64,000 nt of DNA from Nocardioides nematodiphilus (GTDB lineage Bacteria; Actinomycetota; Actinomycetes; Propionibacteriales; Nocardioidaceae). A program made the position numbers and the translations under genes. Location: positions 124,001 to 188,000 of the forward strand of contig NZ_JAIWOY010000001.1 of the NCBI RefSeq assembly GCF_020216525.1. Reading direction: 5' to 3'. Positions 16,300 through 24,092 of the stretch are shown here, piece by piece (positions within the stretch are counted from its first letter, which is position 1; the number at the start of each line of letters is the position of its first letter). The notes beneath the pieces were generated by a model. The model saw nothing but the letters and a program-made list of their open reading frames with translations, was not told the DNA's origin and made no database searches.

Positions 16300-19170
16300 T
16301 CAGCTGCAGCCGCTGGTGGAGCCGCAGCCCTCGCAGACGTAGCAGGAGCCGGCGGGGCGCATCTTGGTGCCGCAGGTGAAGCAGAGCGGGCTGTCGACGG
16401 CCATGCCGGAGATCTGCTCGAGCAGCTCGGCGGTGGTGCGGGCGGTCTTGGTCTCCGCAACCGGGGCGGCGGGCGCCTCGGCGACGACCTCGACCTCCTC
16501 GACCTCCTCGACCTCGGGGGTCGCGATGAGCTCGGCGGCGCCGCCGGTCTCCTCGACCAGGTCGTAGGAGCCCGTCTCGAGGTAGCGCTGGCGCTCGTCG
16601 GCGGAGTAGATGCCCAGCGCGGCACGGTCCTCGAAGGACAGGTAGTCCAGCGCCAGGCGGCGGAAGATGTAGTCCATGATCGACTGCGCCATCCGCACGT
16701 CGGCGTCGTCGGTCAGACCGGCGGGCTCGAAGCGCAGGTTGGTGAACTTCGAGACGAAGGTCTCCAGCGGCACGCCGTACTGCAGGCCGATCGAGGTGGC
16801 GATCGAGAAGGCGTCCATCACGCCGGCCAGGGTCGAACCCTGCTTGCCGAGCTTCAGGAAGACCTCGCCGAGGGTGCCGTCCTCGTGCGCACCGGAGGTC
16901 ATGTAGCCCTCCGCGCCGCCGACCGTGAAGGAGGTCGTCCGGGAGACGCGCGACTTCGGGAGGCGCTTGCGGGTCGGGGCGTAGACGACCTTCTCCACGA
17001 CCTTCTCGACGACCTGGGCAGCAGCGGCGGCGTCGGCCTTGTCGGCCGCGTCCTTCTTCGCCTTGCCGCCACCGTCGGCCAGCGGCTGGCCGACCTTGCA
17101 GTTGTCGCGGTAGACGGCCGTCGCCTTGAGGCCGAGCTTCCAGGACTGCATGTAGATGTCCTCGATCTCCTCGACGGTCGCCGTCTCCGGCAGGTTGACC
17201 GTCTTCGAGATCGCGCCCGACAGGAAGGGCTGGCAGGCCGCCATCATCAGGACGTGGCCCATCGGCTTGAGGGCACGCGCACCCATCGCGGTGTCGAAGA
17301 CCTCGTAGTGCTCCGGCTTGAGGCCCGGTGCGTCGACGACGTGACCGTGCTCGCCGATGTAGGCGACGATCGCCTCGATCTTCTCCTCGTCGTAGCCGAG
17401 CTTCTTCAGCGCCCGCGGGATCGTCTGGTTGACGATCTGCATCGAGCCGCCACCGACGAGCTTCTTGAACTTGACCAGCGAGAAGTCCGGCTCGATGCCG
17501 GTCGTGTCGCAGTCCATCATGAAGCCGATGGTGCCGGTCGGCGCGAGCACCGAGGCCTGGGCGTTGCGGAAGCCGTTGGTCTTGCCGAGCTCGACGACCT
17601 TGGCCCACTCCTCGGTGGCCAGCTTGTGCACCTGGGCGTCGGCGACGTGCAGCGGGCGCACCTCGTCGTTGGCGGCCTGGTGCTTGCGCATGACCTTCTG
17701 GTGCGCCTCGGCGTTGCGGGCGTAGCCGGCGTACGGGCCGACGATCGCGGCCAGCTCGGCCGAGCGACGGTACGAGGTGCCGGTCATCAGCGAGGTGATG
17801 GTCGCCGCCATCGCGCGGCCGCCCTCGGAGTCGTAGCCGAGACCCATCGCCATCAGCAGGGCGCCGAGGTTGGCGTAGCCGATGCCGAGCTGGCGGTAGT
17901 CGCGGGTGGTCTCGCCGATCGGGTCGGTCGGGAAGTCCGCGAAGCAGATGGAGATGTCCATCGCGGTGATGATGAACTCGACGGCCTTCGCGAAGAGCGG
18001 GGCGTCGAAGGTGTCGTCCTCCTTGAGGAACTTGAGCAGGTTGAGCGACGCCAGGTTGCAGGACGAGTTGTCCAGCGACATGTACTCCGAGCAGGGGTTG
18101 GACGCGGTGATGCGGCCGGTCTCGGGGTTGGTGTGCCAGGCGTTGATGGTGTCGTCGTACTGCAGACCGGGGTCGGCACAGGCCCAGGCGGCCTCGGAGA
18201 TCTTGCGGAACAGCGAGCGGGCGTCGACGGTCTCGATGACCTCGCCGGTGGAGCGGGCGCGGAGACCGAACTCCTTGCCGTCCTCGACGGCGCGCATGAA
18301 CTCGTCGGTGACGCGGACGGAGTTGTTGGCGTTCTGGTACTGCACGGACGTGATGTCCTTGCCGCCCAGGTCCATGTCGAAGCCGGCGTCGCGGAGGGCG
18401 CGGATCTTGTCCTCCTCGCGCCACTTCGTCTCGACGAACTCCTCGATGTCCGGGTGGTCGACGTCGAGGACGACCATCTTGGCCGCGCGACGCGTGGCGC
18501 CGCCCGACTTGATGGTGCCGGCCGAGGCGTCGGCGCCGCGCATGAAGGAGACCGGGCCCGAGGCGGTGCCGCCGGACTTCAACAGCTCCTTGGAGGAGCG
18601 GATGCGGGACAGGTTGAGGCCGGCGCCGGAGCCGCCCTTGAAGATGAAGCCCTCCTCCTTGTACCAGTTGAGGATGGAGTCCATCGAGTCATCGACCGAG
18701 AGGATGAAGCACGCCGAGACCTGCTGGGGAGAGGTCGTGCCGACGTTGAACCAGACCGGGGAGTTGAAGGAGAAGTACTGGTTGGCCAGCAGCCAGGTCA
18801 GCTCCTCCTCGAAGATCTGCGCGTCCTTGTCGCTGGCGAAGTAGCCGTGCTCCTTGCCGGCGGCCACGTACGTCAGGACGACGCGGTCGATCAGCTGCTT
18901 GAGACCGGTCTCGCGCTGCGGGGTGCCGACGGCACCGCGGAAGTACTTGGTCGTCACGATCGTGGAGGCGTTGACCGACCAGAAGTCGGGGTACTCGACG
19001 CCGCGCTGCTCGAAGACGGTTTCGCCGGTCTTCCAGTTGGTCTGGACGACGTCGCGCCGCTCCCAGGTGATCTGGTCGTACGGGTGCACGCCCTCGGTGC
19101 TGAACACCCGCTCGAGCTGGAGCCCCCCGGTGCGAGCCTTACGGCCCGAACCGCTCACCGTCTCGGTCAT
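16300..19170 (-). CDS. nrdJ: Adenosylcobalamin-dependent (class II) ribonucleotide reductase
   Basis: 956 residues from ATG 19170, which follows a GGGGACAAGG ribosome site; upstream in-frame starts look non-coding. It makes deoxyribonucleotides from ribonucleotides using a B12-generated thiyl radical. Family motifs include FNSPVWFNVG, GGSGAGLNLS, NPCSEYMSLDNSSCNLASLNL (substrate-site Cys/Glu) and LAPTGTIGFMMDCDTTGIEPDF. An acidic linker (VEEVEEVEVVAE) leads to a C-terminal CxxC...CxxC...C zinc-like tail that re-reduces the active site. Length and layout match actinobacterial NrdJ. nrdR lies 135 bases upstream on the same strand, so both are probably transcribed from the NrdR-controlled promoter. 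No cobalamin riboswitch was recognised. Confidence 0.96.
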   Translation of the reverse strand: MTETVSGSGRKARTGGLQLERVFSTEGVHPYDQITWERRDVVQTNWKTGETVFEQRGVEYPDFWSVNASTIVTTKYFRGAVGTPQRETGLKQLIDRVVLTYVAAGKEHGYFASDKDAQIFEEELTWLLANQYFSFNSPVWFNVGTTSPQQVSACFILSVDDSMDSILNWYKEEGFIFKGGSGAGLNLSRIRSSKELLKSGGTASGPVSFMRGADASAGTIKSGGATRRAAKMVVLDVDHPDIEEFVETKWREEDKIRALRDAGFDMDLGGKDITSVQYQNANNSVRVTDEFMRAVEDGKEFGLRARSTGEVIETVDARSLFRKISEAAWACADPGLQYDDTINAWHTNPETGRITASNPCSEYMSLDNSSCNLASLNLLKFLKEDDTFDAPLFAKAVEFIITAMDISICFADFPTDPIGETTRDYRQLGIGYANLGALLMAMGLGYDSEGGRAMAATITSLMTGTSYRRSAELAAIVGPYAGYARNAEAHQKVMRKHQAANDEVRPLHVADAQVHKLATEEWAKVVELGKTNGFRNAQASVLAPTGTIGFMMDCDTTGIEPDFSLVKFKKLVGGGSMQIVNQTIPRALKKLGYDEEKIEAIVAYIGEHGHVVDAPGLKPEHYEVFDTAMGARALKPMGHVLMMAACQPFLSGAISKTVNLPETATVEEIEDIYMQSWKLGLKATAVYRDNCKVGQPLADGGGKAKKDAADKADAAAAAQVVEKVVEKVVYAPTRKRLPKSRVSRTTSFTVGGAEGYMTSGAHEDGTLGEVFLKLGKQGSTLAGVMDAFSIATSIGLQYGVPLETFVSKFTNLRFEPAGLTDDADVRMAQSIMDYIFRRLALDYLSFEDRAALGIYSADERQRYLETGSYDLVEETGGAAELIATPEVEEVEEVEVVAEAPAAPVAETKTARTTAELLEQISGMAVDSPLCFTCGTKMRPAGSCYVCEGCGSTSGCS

Positions 19171-19305
19171 TGCCTTGTCCCCTTGTCGCAGAAATTTCAT
19201 CGGTCTCTTCGGTCGAGCATGTGCTGCATCGCTGCTGCTGGTGGCCCGGACATGCACGCTTCCCCACGGCATGCCCGGGCTGTCTGTGGTGTTATCCCTG
19301 AAGTG

Positions 19306-19770
19306 TCAGCCGATAGGGCTGAGGTCACGCTCGGCGCGCAACTTGGCGATCTCGTCCTCGAAGTCGTCGGCCGACTCGAACTGTCGGTAGACCGACGCGA
19401 AGCGCAGGTACGCGACCTGGTCGAGCTTGCTCAGCGGCGCCAGGATCGCCAGGCCCACCTCGTGGGCCGGGACCTCGGCATAGCCGCTCGTACGGAGCGT
19501 GTTCTCGACCTCCTGGCCCAGGCAGGCCAGCTGGTCCTCGGTGACCGGTCGGCCCTTGCAGGCCTTGCGGACGCCGGCGACCGCCTTGTCGCGGTTGAAC
19601 GGCTCGGTCGCGCCCGAGCGCTTGAGCACGGTGAGTTGCATCAGCTCGACGGTGGTGAACCGCTTCTCGCAGCCCTGGCACTGGCGACGACGACGGATCG
19701 AGCCGCCGTCCTCGGCCACCCGGGAGTCGAGGACCTTGGTGTCGGTGTGCCGGCAGTACGGGCAGTGCAT
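19306..19770 (-). CDS. nrdR: Transcriptional repressor NrdR
   Basis: 154 residues. An N-terminal zinc ribbon ([17 protein letters not shown] ... [15 protein letters not shown]) is followed by the ATP-cone ([29 protein letters not shown]...). NrdR binds paired NrdR boxes and represses ribonucleotide reductase genes when dATP is high. Two matching boxes lie 100-150 bases upstream of its own start, so it probably controls the nrdR-nrdJ unit itself. Confidence 0.96.
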   Translation of the reverse strand: MHCPYCRHTDTKVLDSRVAEDGGSIRRRRQCQGCEKRFTTVELMQLTVLKRSGATEPFNRDKAVAGVRKACKGRPVTEDQLACLGQEVENTLRTSGYAEVPAHEVGLAILAPLSKLDQVAYLRFASVYRQFESADDFEDEIAKLRAERDLSPIG

Positions 19771-19792
19771 CGCGGTCCTCCCGTCCTGGGGG

Positions 19793-19887
19793 TGTGGATC
19801 CCCCTGTGGAGGAAACCGGTTTGGCTGTGGAAAACGAGTCGTGACCTGTGCAACAAATCCGCTCAGGTGTGAACTAGATGTGGATAA
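19793..19887 (-). promoter_or_regulatory. Cluster of DnaA-box-like sites in the nrdR promoter
   Basis: On the minus strand TTATCCACA, the strict DnaA consensus, lies at 19879-19887. Three relaxed copies ending in TCCACA are at 19826-19834, 19805-19813 and 19793-19801, all in the same orientation. The consensus copy overlaps the left NrdR box. DnaA control of nrd genes is known in Escherichia coli; here it is an inference. Confidence 0.45.
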
Positions 19888-19916
19888 CTACATCCTTGTA
19901 ACTACTAGATGTAGTG
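19869..19916 (-). promoter_or_regulatory. Paired NrdR boxes
   Basis: GTGAACTAGATGTGGA (19869-19884) and ACTACTAGATGTAGTG (19901-19916) share the core CTAGATGT at a spacing of 31 bases, about three helical turns, as is usual for NrdR. They lie upstream of nrdR-nrdJ. The position fits repression of that promoter. Confidence 0.75.
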
Positions 19917-20034
19917 GTGACTCTATGCCCCGGCCGCAAGGCGTGCAAGTGCTTGCGCAAAGCTGGGCGTGCCGCCTCGGCGTGTCGCGCTCAGAGGGCG
20001 CGAAAGAGGCGCGTCTCAGGGGAGAATGTGACCC

Positions 20035-20391
20035 GTGGGGCAGGAGAACAGCGGCAAGCGCAAGGGTGCACGCAAGGGCGCTCGGCCGCCGCGACGGTTC
20101 CGCAGGGACGTCTTCGCGCTCGCGTCGGGCGTGACGATCGCCCTGATCGCGTGGGGCTACCTGGTCTTCGCGGCGATCGACTTCGGCAAGGATGCGCGCG
20201 ACGGCGACGGGGCCGGGTGGGTCTTCCTGCTGCTCGCGGCGATCGGTGCCGCGGCGTGCCTCTTCGTGGCGCTGCTGCTCGGCGCGCGAGTGATCCGGGC
20301 GCTCAGTGGCGCGGCGCCCGGCCCCTCCGGCGTCAGTTCGGGATCCGGAGCGTCTGACCGGCCGACAGGCTCGCACCAGCGAGGCCATTGA
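20035..20391 (+). CDS. Small two-helix membrane protein
   Basis: 118 residues from GTG 20035. A very basic N-terminus (GKRKGARKGARPPRRFRRD) precedes two transmembrane helices (ALASGVTIALIAWGYLVFAAI and WVFLLLAAIGAAACLFVALLLGARV). The 3' end overlaps the converging LysM gene by 59 bases. No family recognised. The basic leader followed by two helices is typical of small actinobacterial membrane proteins of unknown role. Confidence 0.6.
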   Translation: MGQENSGKRKGARKGARPPRRFRRDVFALASGVTIALIAWGYLVFAAIDFGKDARDGDGAGWVFLLLAAIGAAACLFVALLLGARVIRALSGAAPGPSGVSSGSGASDRPTGSHQRGH

Positions 20392-20719
20392 TCTTCTCGA
20401 TGTGGTCGATCATCGATCGCACGTCGCCGTCGGCGCCGGCGGCCTCGGTGGCGAGATCCCACAGGGTGTCGCCGGGCGCGACGACGACCGAGTGGGTCGA
20501 CTCCGGGGTGCCGGCGTGCAGTGCCGCACCCGCACCGTTGGAGATCAGCAGGCCCATGCCGAGGAGGACGAGCAGGCCGGCGACGAAGACGACCACCCGG
20601 CCGCGGCGGGTGAGCCGCACCGTCGAGCGAGGGCGCACCGGGCGCGGCGTCGGGCTGGCCGCCCGGACGGGGGCCGTACGCGTCGTCTCGAACAGCTGGT
20701 CGAGGGTCATCGTGCTCAT
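20333..20719 (-). CDS. LysM membrane protein divergent from lexA, probable SOS cell-division suppressor
   Basis: 128 residues from ATG 20719. A 45-residue Pro/Arg-rich cytoplasmic part is followed by one transmembrane helix (VVVFVAGLLVLLGMGLLISNGAGAAL) and a C-terminal LysM domain (HSVVVAPGDTLWDLATEAAG...INGLAGASLSAGQTLRIPN). The same layout, divergent from lexA, is found for mycobacterial Rv2719c/ChiZ and is comparable to YneA and DivS, which block division during the SOS response. LexA-type sites lie between the two genes. Function is inferred from architecture and context. Confidence 0.75.
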   Translation of the reverse strand: MSTMTLDQLFETTRTAPVRAASPTPRPVRPRSTVRLTRRGRVVVFVAGLLVLLGMGLLISNGAGAALHAGTPESTHSVVVAPGDTLWDLATEAAGADGDVRSMIDHIEKINGLAGASLSAGQTLRIPN

Positions 20720-20823
20720 GTCAGTCTCCTGGGGAAGGCGGGACCTGGTGTGTCCGGGACGATGTCTATCCGCGACCCCTGACAGTTTTGGCGAGCCAGC
20801 CGTCGGGGACCGTTCGATCAGAC

Positions 20824-20911
20824 GTTCGATCGAACACATGAGCGACTGTAGAACATCCGTTCGAATCGATCAAGTGTTCGATTCCGACACGCCGATCGAA
20901 CATCTGTTTGA
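20824..20911. promoter_or_regulatory. LexA boxes in the lexA/LysM divergent promoter
   Basis: GAACATCCGTTC (20851-20862) matches the actinobacterial box GAAC-N4-GTTC exactly. TCGAACATCTGTTTGA (20896-20911) matches with one change in the right half. A further perfect palindrome GTTCGATCGAAC (20824-20835) has the half sites in reverse order and may be incidental. The second box is 33 bases before the lexA start. Confidence 0.75.
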
Positions 20912-20943
20912 ATCCGCACCCCTGCAGCACTAGCGTGAGCGGC

Positions 20944-21672
20944 ATGAGCGACAAGCAGGAGCCGAGCAATCTCGCCGAGCTGCCCGACGGCCCACCGGAC
21001 GCGACCGGGCTGACCTATCGCCAGCAGCGCATCCTGGGTCACCTGCGTGACTGCATCGAGGCACGCGGCTACCCGCCGAGCATGCGCGAGATCGGCACCG
21101 CCGTCGGCCTGACGTCGACCAGCTCGGTCGCCCACCAGCTCAAGGTGCTGGAGCAGAAGGGGTTCATCAAGCGCGACCCCCACCGCCCCCGCGCCCTCGA
21201 GGTCTTCCTGCCCGAGGTGCTCAAGGCGCGCCGCGCGATCACCAACGTGGACGACTCGGTCGACTACGACGAGACCGGCATCGGCGACACCCGGCCGGCC
21301 GCCAAGTACGTACCGCTGGTCGGCACCATCGCCGCGGGCGCGCCGATCCTGGCCGAGGAGCAGACCGAGGCGGTCTTCCCGCTGCCGCGCGAGCTCGTCG
21401 GCGACGGCCAGCTCTTCCTGCTCAAGGTCAAGGGCGACTCGATGATCGAGGCCGCGATCTGCGACGGCGACTACATCGTCATCCAGCAGGCGCAGACGGC
21501 GAACAACGGCGACTTCGTGGCCGCGCTGCTCGACGGCGAGGCGACCGTCAAGGAGTTCCGTCGCAAGGACGGCAAGCTCTGGCTGCTCCCCCACAACTCG
21601 GCGCTGGAGCCGATCGACGGCACCCACGCCACGATCCTGGGCAAGGTCACCGCGGTCCTGCGCAGCCTGTGA
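20944..21672 (+). CDS. lexA: SOS repressor LexA
   Basis: 242 residues from ATG 20944. The N-terminal winged helix ([53 protein letters not shown]) is typical. The self-cleavage site is the Ala-Gly in [10 protein letters not shown], the catalytic Ser is in KGDSMIEA and the Lys in EATVKEFRR. LexA represses DNA-damage genes until RecA filaments trigger its cleavage. LexA boxes in its own promoter imply autoregulation, and another lies before alkB in this window. A strong intrinsic terminator follows. Confidence 0.97.
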   Translation: MSDKQEPSNLAELPDGPPDATGLTYRQQRILGHLRDCIEARGYPPSMREIGTAVGLTSTSSVAHQLKVLEQKGFIKRDPHRPRALEVFLPEVLKARRAITNVDDSVDYDETGIGDTRPAAKYVPLVGTIAAGAPILAEEQTEAVFPLPRELVGDGQLFLLKVKGDSMIEAAICDGDYIVIQQAQTANNGDFVAALLDGEATVKEFRRKDGKLWLLPHNSALEPIDGTHATILGKVTAVLRSL

Positions 21673-21734
21673 AATGTCATGGAATAACCGCACGAAATAT
21701 CCGGGAACATTTCAGGCGGGCCTCGGCTTAGGAT

Positions 21735-21773
21735 CGATGGGATCGGGCACGCCCGGTCCCATCGGGCTTTTTC
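21735..21773 (+). terminator. Intrinsic terminator after lexA
   Basis: CGATGGGATCGGGC (21735-21748) pairs with GCCCGGTCCCATCG (21751-21764) with one G-T pair, followed by GGGCTTTTT. This is the clearest factor-independent terminator in the window. It lies just before the PAP2 gene ribosome site AGGAGG (21776-21781). Confidence 0.85.
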
Positions 21774-21789
21774 TCAGGAGGCAGAGGAC

Positions 21790-22575
21790 GTGCAGGAGAA
21801 CGCGATCGCCGGGGACGAGGCGGTCATCGCCCCGCCGGTGACGCCGCCGTCCCTGCGCCAGCGTCTCGCGCCTGTGAGCGCCGGCGTACGCGAGCTGCTC
21901 CTCATCACCGCCCTCTACATCGCCTATACCTCCTCGCGCCTCCTCGCGAGCAACGACGAGCAGGCTGCGGTCCACCGCGCCAAGGTGCTGCTGCGCATCC
22001 AGAAGGCCGCTCGGCTCAACTGGGAGCACGTGGTCAACGGCTTCTTCGTCCGCCACGACGCGATCGGCATCTTCGCCTCGTTCTGGTACGCCAGCGCGCA
22101 CTACATCGTGACGCTGAGCGTGCTGGTCTGGCTCTACTTCAAGGGCCGGGACGCGTACCTGCCCGCGCGCCGCGCGCTGATGGTCGCGACCGTGCTGGCG
22201 CTGTCCCTCTACCTCATGCTGCCCACCGCCCCGCCGCGCTTCCTCGAGGGCTACACCGACGTCCTCTCACTGCACTCCGACGTGGGCTGGTGGGGCGCCG
22301 ACGCGTCCGCTCCCAAGGGCCTGGGCCACCTCACCAACGAGCTGGCCGCCTTCCCGTCGCTGCATGCCGGCTGGTCGCTGTGGTGCGCCCTCGTCCTGCA
22401 GCGACACGCCCGGTGGCGGATCGTGAAGATCTTCGGCTGGCTCGGAGCCTTCGTCACCGCTGCCGCCGTGGTGGGCACCGCCAACCACTGGGTGCTCGAC
22501 GTCCTGGTCGGCTGGATGGTCACCATCGCCGGCGTCGTGGCGGTTTGGGAGTTGGCACCTAAACTGCCGGAGTGA
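21790..22575 (+). CDS. PAP2-superfamily membrane phosphatase/transferase (AUR1-like)
   Basis: 261 residues from GTG 21790 after AGGAGG. Five or six transmembrane helices carry the PAP2 motifs: PTAPPRFL, FPSLHAGWSLWCAL (C2, SxxH) and TANHWVLDVLVGW (C3, HxxxD). This subgroup resembles inositolphosphotransferase/AUR1-like enzymes acting on lipid phosphates at the outer membrane face. Its TGA overlaps the GTG of the protease gene, which in turn overlaps the helicase gene, so all three are co-transcribed. Confidence 0.8.
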   Translation: MQENAIAGDEAVIAPPVTPPSLRQRLAPVSAGVRELLLITALYIAYTSSRLLASNDEQAAVHRAKVLLRIQKAARLNWEHVVNGFFVRHDAIGIFASFWYASAHYIVTLSVLVWLYFKGRDAYLPARRALMVATVLALSLYLMLPTAPPRFLEGYTDVLSLHSDVGWWGADASAPKGLGHLTNELAAFPSLHAGWSLWCALVLQRHARWRIVKIFGWLGAFVTAAAVVGTANHWVLDVLVGWMVTIAGVVAVWELAPKLPE

Positions 22576-24092
22576 CGCGCCCTCTTCGCCGCCCCGCCGC
22601 CGCTCTGACGACCCTCGTGATCGTGGTGACGTCGCTGCTGATGGTGTCCGTCGCGACGCCCGCTCAGGCGCGCGATCACGCGCCCCAGGACTCGGCCGTA
22701 CGACTGCCCGCGGCGAGCTCGCTGGCCGCCGGCGAGGACGCCTCGATGTACCTGCGCCGGCTCGCGCTGAGCAAGCCCTCCCTGCGCGGCTCCGCCCGCA
22801 AGCAGGCGGACGCGCTCACCGCGCGCCCGCGGCTCTACGGCGAGCGGATCATCTGCTCGGCCACCGCGCCCATCTGCGTCCACTACGCCTCCGCGGGCGC
22901 CGACGCCCCGAGGACCAGCGCCATCACCCCGCAGGTCGTGCTGAGCAACCTCGAGCACATCTACGCGGTCTACCAGAGCTCCGGCTACCGGATGCCCGAG
23001 GCCGACCACACCACCGGCGGCGGCACGACCCAGGTCAACGGCCTGCCTGTGCCCGCCGACGACGTGGACATCTACCTGGCCAACATCGGCAGCCACGGCT
23101 ACTACGGCTACTGCGCCCCCGAGCCGCTCGCGACGTCGCCGAACGCCCACCACACGCCGGCGTTCTGCGTGCTGGAGAACGACTTCGCCGAGTTCCACGA
23201 CGGCACCGCGCTGTCCAACCTGCAGGTGACCGCGGCACACGAGTTCTTCCACGCGGTGCAGTTCGCCTACGACGCCTCCGAGGACCCGTGGTTCATGGAG
23301 TCCACCGCGGTGTGGGTCGAGGACCAGGTCTTCGACAGCATCAACGACAACACCCAGTACCTCCCGTACGGCCCGCTGGGCAAGCCGTCGCTCTCGCTCG
23401 ACAAGAACACCACCTTCGGCGTGTACGGCGGGTGGATCTTCTTCCGCTGGGTCACCGAGCACCGGCCCGCGCTGGTCGGCAAGATGCCCGGGATCATCCG
23501 CTCGATGTGGGAGCGCGCCGCCGCCGGCAGCCATGACCACTACTCCCTGCAGGCGGTCGCCGGGGCCCTCAAGGCCGCCGGCCTGCCCCTGCGCACGGCC
23601 TTCGCGCGCTTCGCGGCGGACAACCGCGCGCCGCGCAGCGCGTACTCCGAGGGTCGCGCCAACCGCTACCCGATCGCCGCCCCCGCCAACCGGTACCGGC
23701 TGAGCGGCGCCCGTACGGTCACCGGCACCTCCCGGGTGAGCCACCTCGCCGCCGCCACCGAGCGGTTCACGCCGCGGGGCCGCCACCTGCGCGGCAAGCA
23801 CGCCCGGCTGCGCCTGACGATCAACATGGACGACACCGCGCGCGGCAGCGCCGCCATCGTCACGATCTACCCGCGCCACGGCCACCGCACGGTCCGTACG
23901 GTGCACCTCAACCGCCGCGGCGGCGGCTCCACGTCGGTGCCGTTCAGCTCGCGCCGGATCAAGCGCGTCGAGCTGACGATGAGCAACGCCAGCACCCGGA
24001 TGCAGTGCTGGGTCGGCGCGCGCTACTCCTGCCAGGGCCAGCCGCGAGACATGCGCGTCAAGGAGAGCTTCGCCGCCCAGGTCCGCCCGTGA
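22572..24092 (+). CDS. Secreted metalloprotease-like protein (MXAN_6640-type)
   Basis: 506 residues from GTG 22572. A signal peptide (ALTTLVIVVTSLLMVSVATPAQA) precedes a region with VTAAHEFFHAVQFAYDASEDPWFMESTAVWVED, an HExxH zinc site with a downstream Glu, the pattern of MXAN_6640 family putative metalloproteases. The C-terminal ~130 residues are Arg/Thr-rich beta sequence ending in two cysteines (MQCWVGARYSCQG). Secreted protease activity is inferred. Its overlap of four bases with both neighbours suggests translational coupling, although the three products do not form an obvious pathway. Confidence 0.65.
   Translation: MTRPLRRPAAALTTLVIVVTSLLMVSVATPAQARDHAPQDSAVRLPAASSLAAGEDASMYLRRLALSKPSLRGSARKQADALTARPRLYGERIICSATAPICVHYASAGADAPRTSAITPQVVLSNLEHIYAVYQSSGYRMPEADHTTGGGTTQVNGLPVPADDVDIYLANIGSHGYYGYCAPEPLATSPNAHHTPAFCVLENDFAEFHDGTALSNLQVTAAHEFFHAVQFAYDASEDPWFMESTAVWVEDQVFDSINDNTQYLPYGPLGKPSLSLDKNTTFGVYGGWIFFRWVTEHRPALVGKMPGIIRSMWERAAAGSHDHYSLQAVAGALKAAGLPLRTAFARFAADNRAPRSAYSEGRANRYPIAAPANRYRLSGARTVTGTSRVSHLAAATERFTPRGRHLRGKHARLRLTINMDDTARGSAAIVTIYPRHGHRTVRTVHLNRRGGGSTSVPFSSRRIKRVELTMSNASTRMQCWVGARYSCQGQPRDMRVKESFAAQVRP

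Noticed and set aside
16885..19872. A 995-codon open frame on the plus strand opposite nrdJ
   Set aside because: It is rich in Arg, Gly, Asp and Leu-Val runs with no family motif and mirrors nrdJ and nrdR codons; a typical antisense shadow in high-GC DNA.
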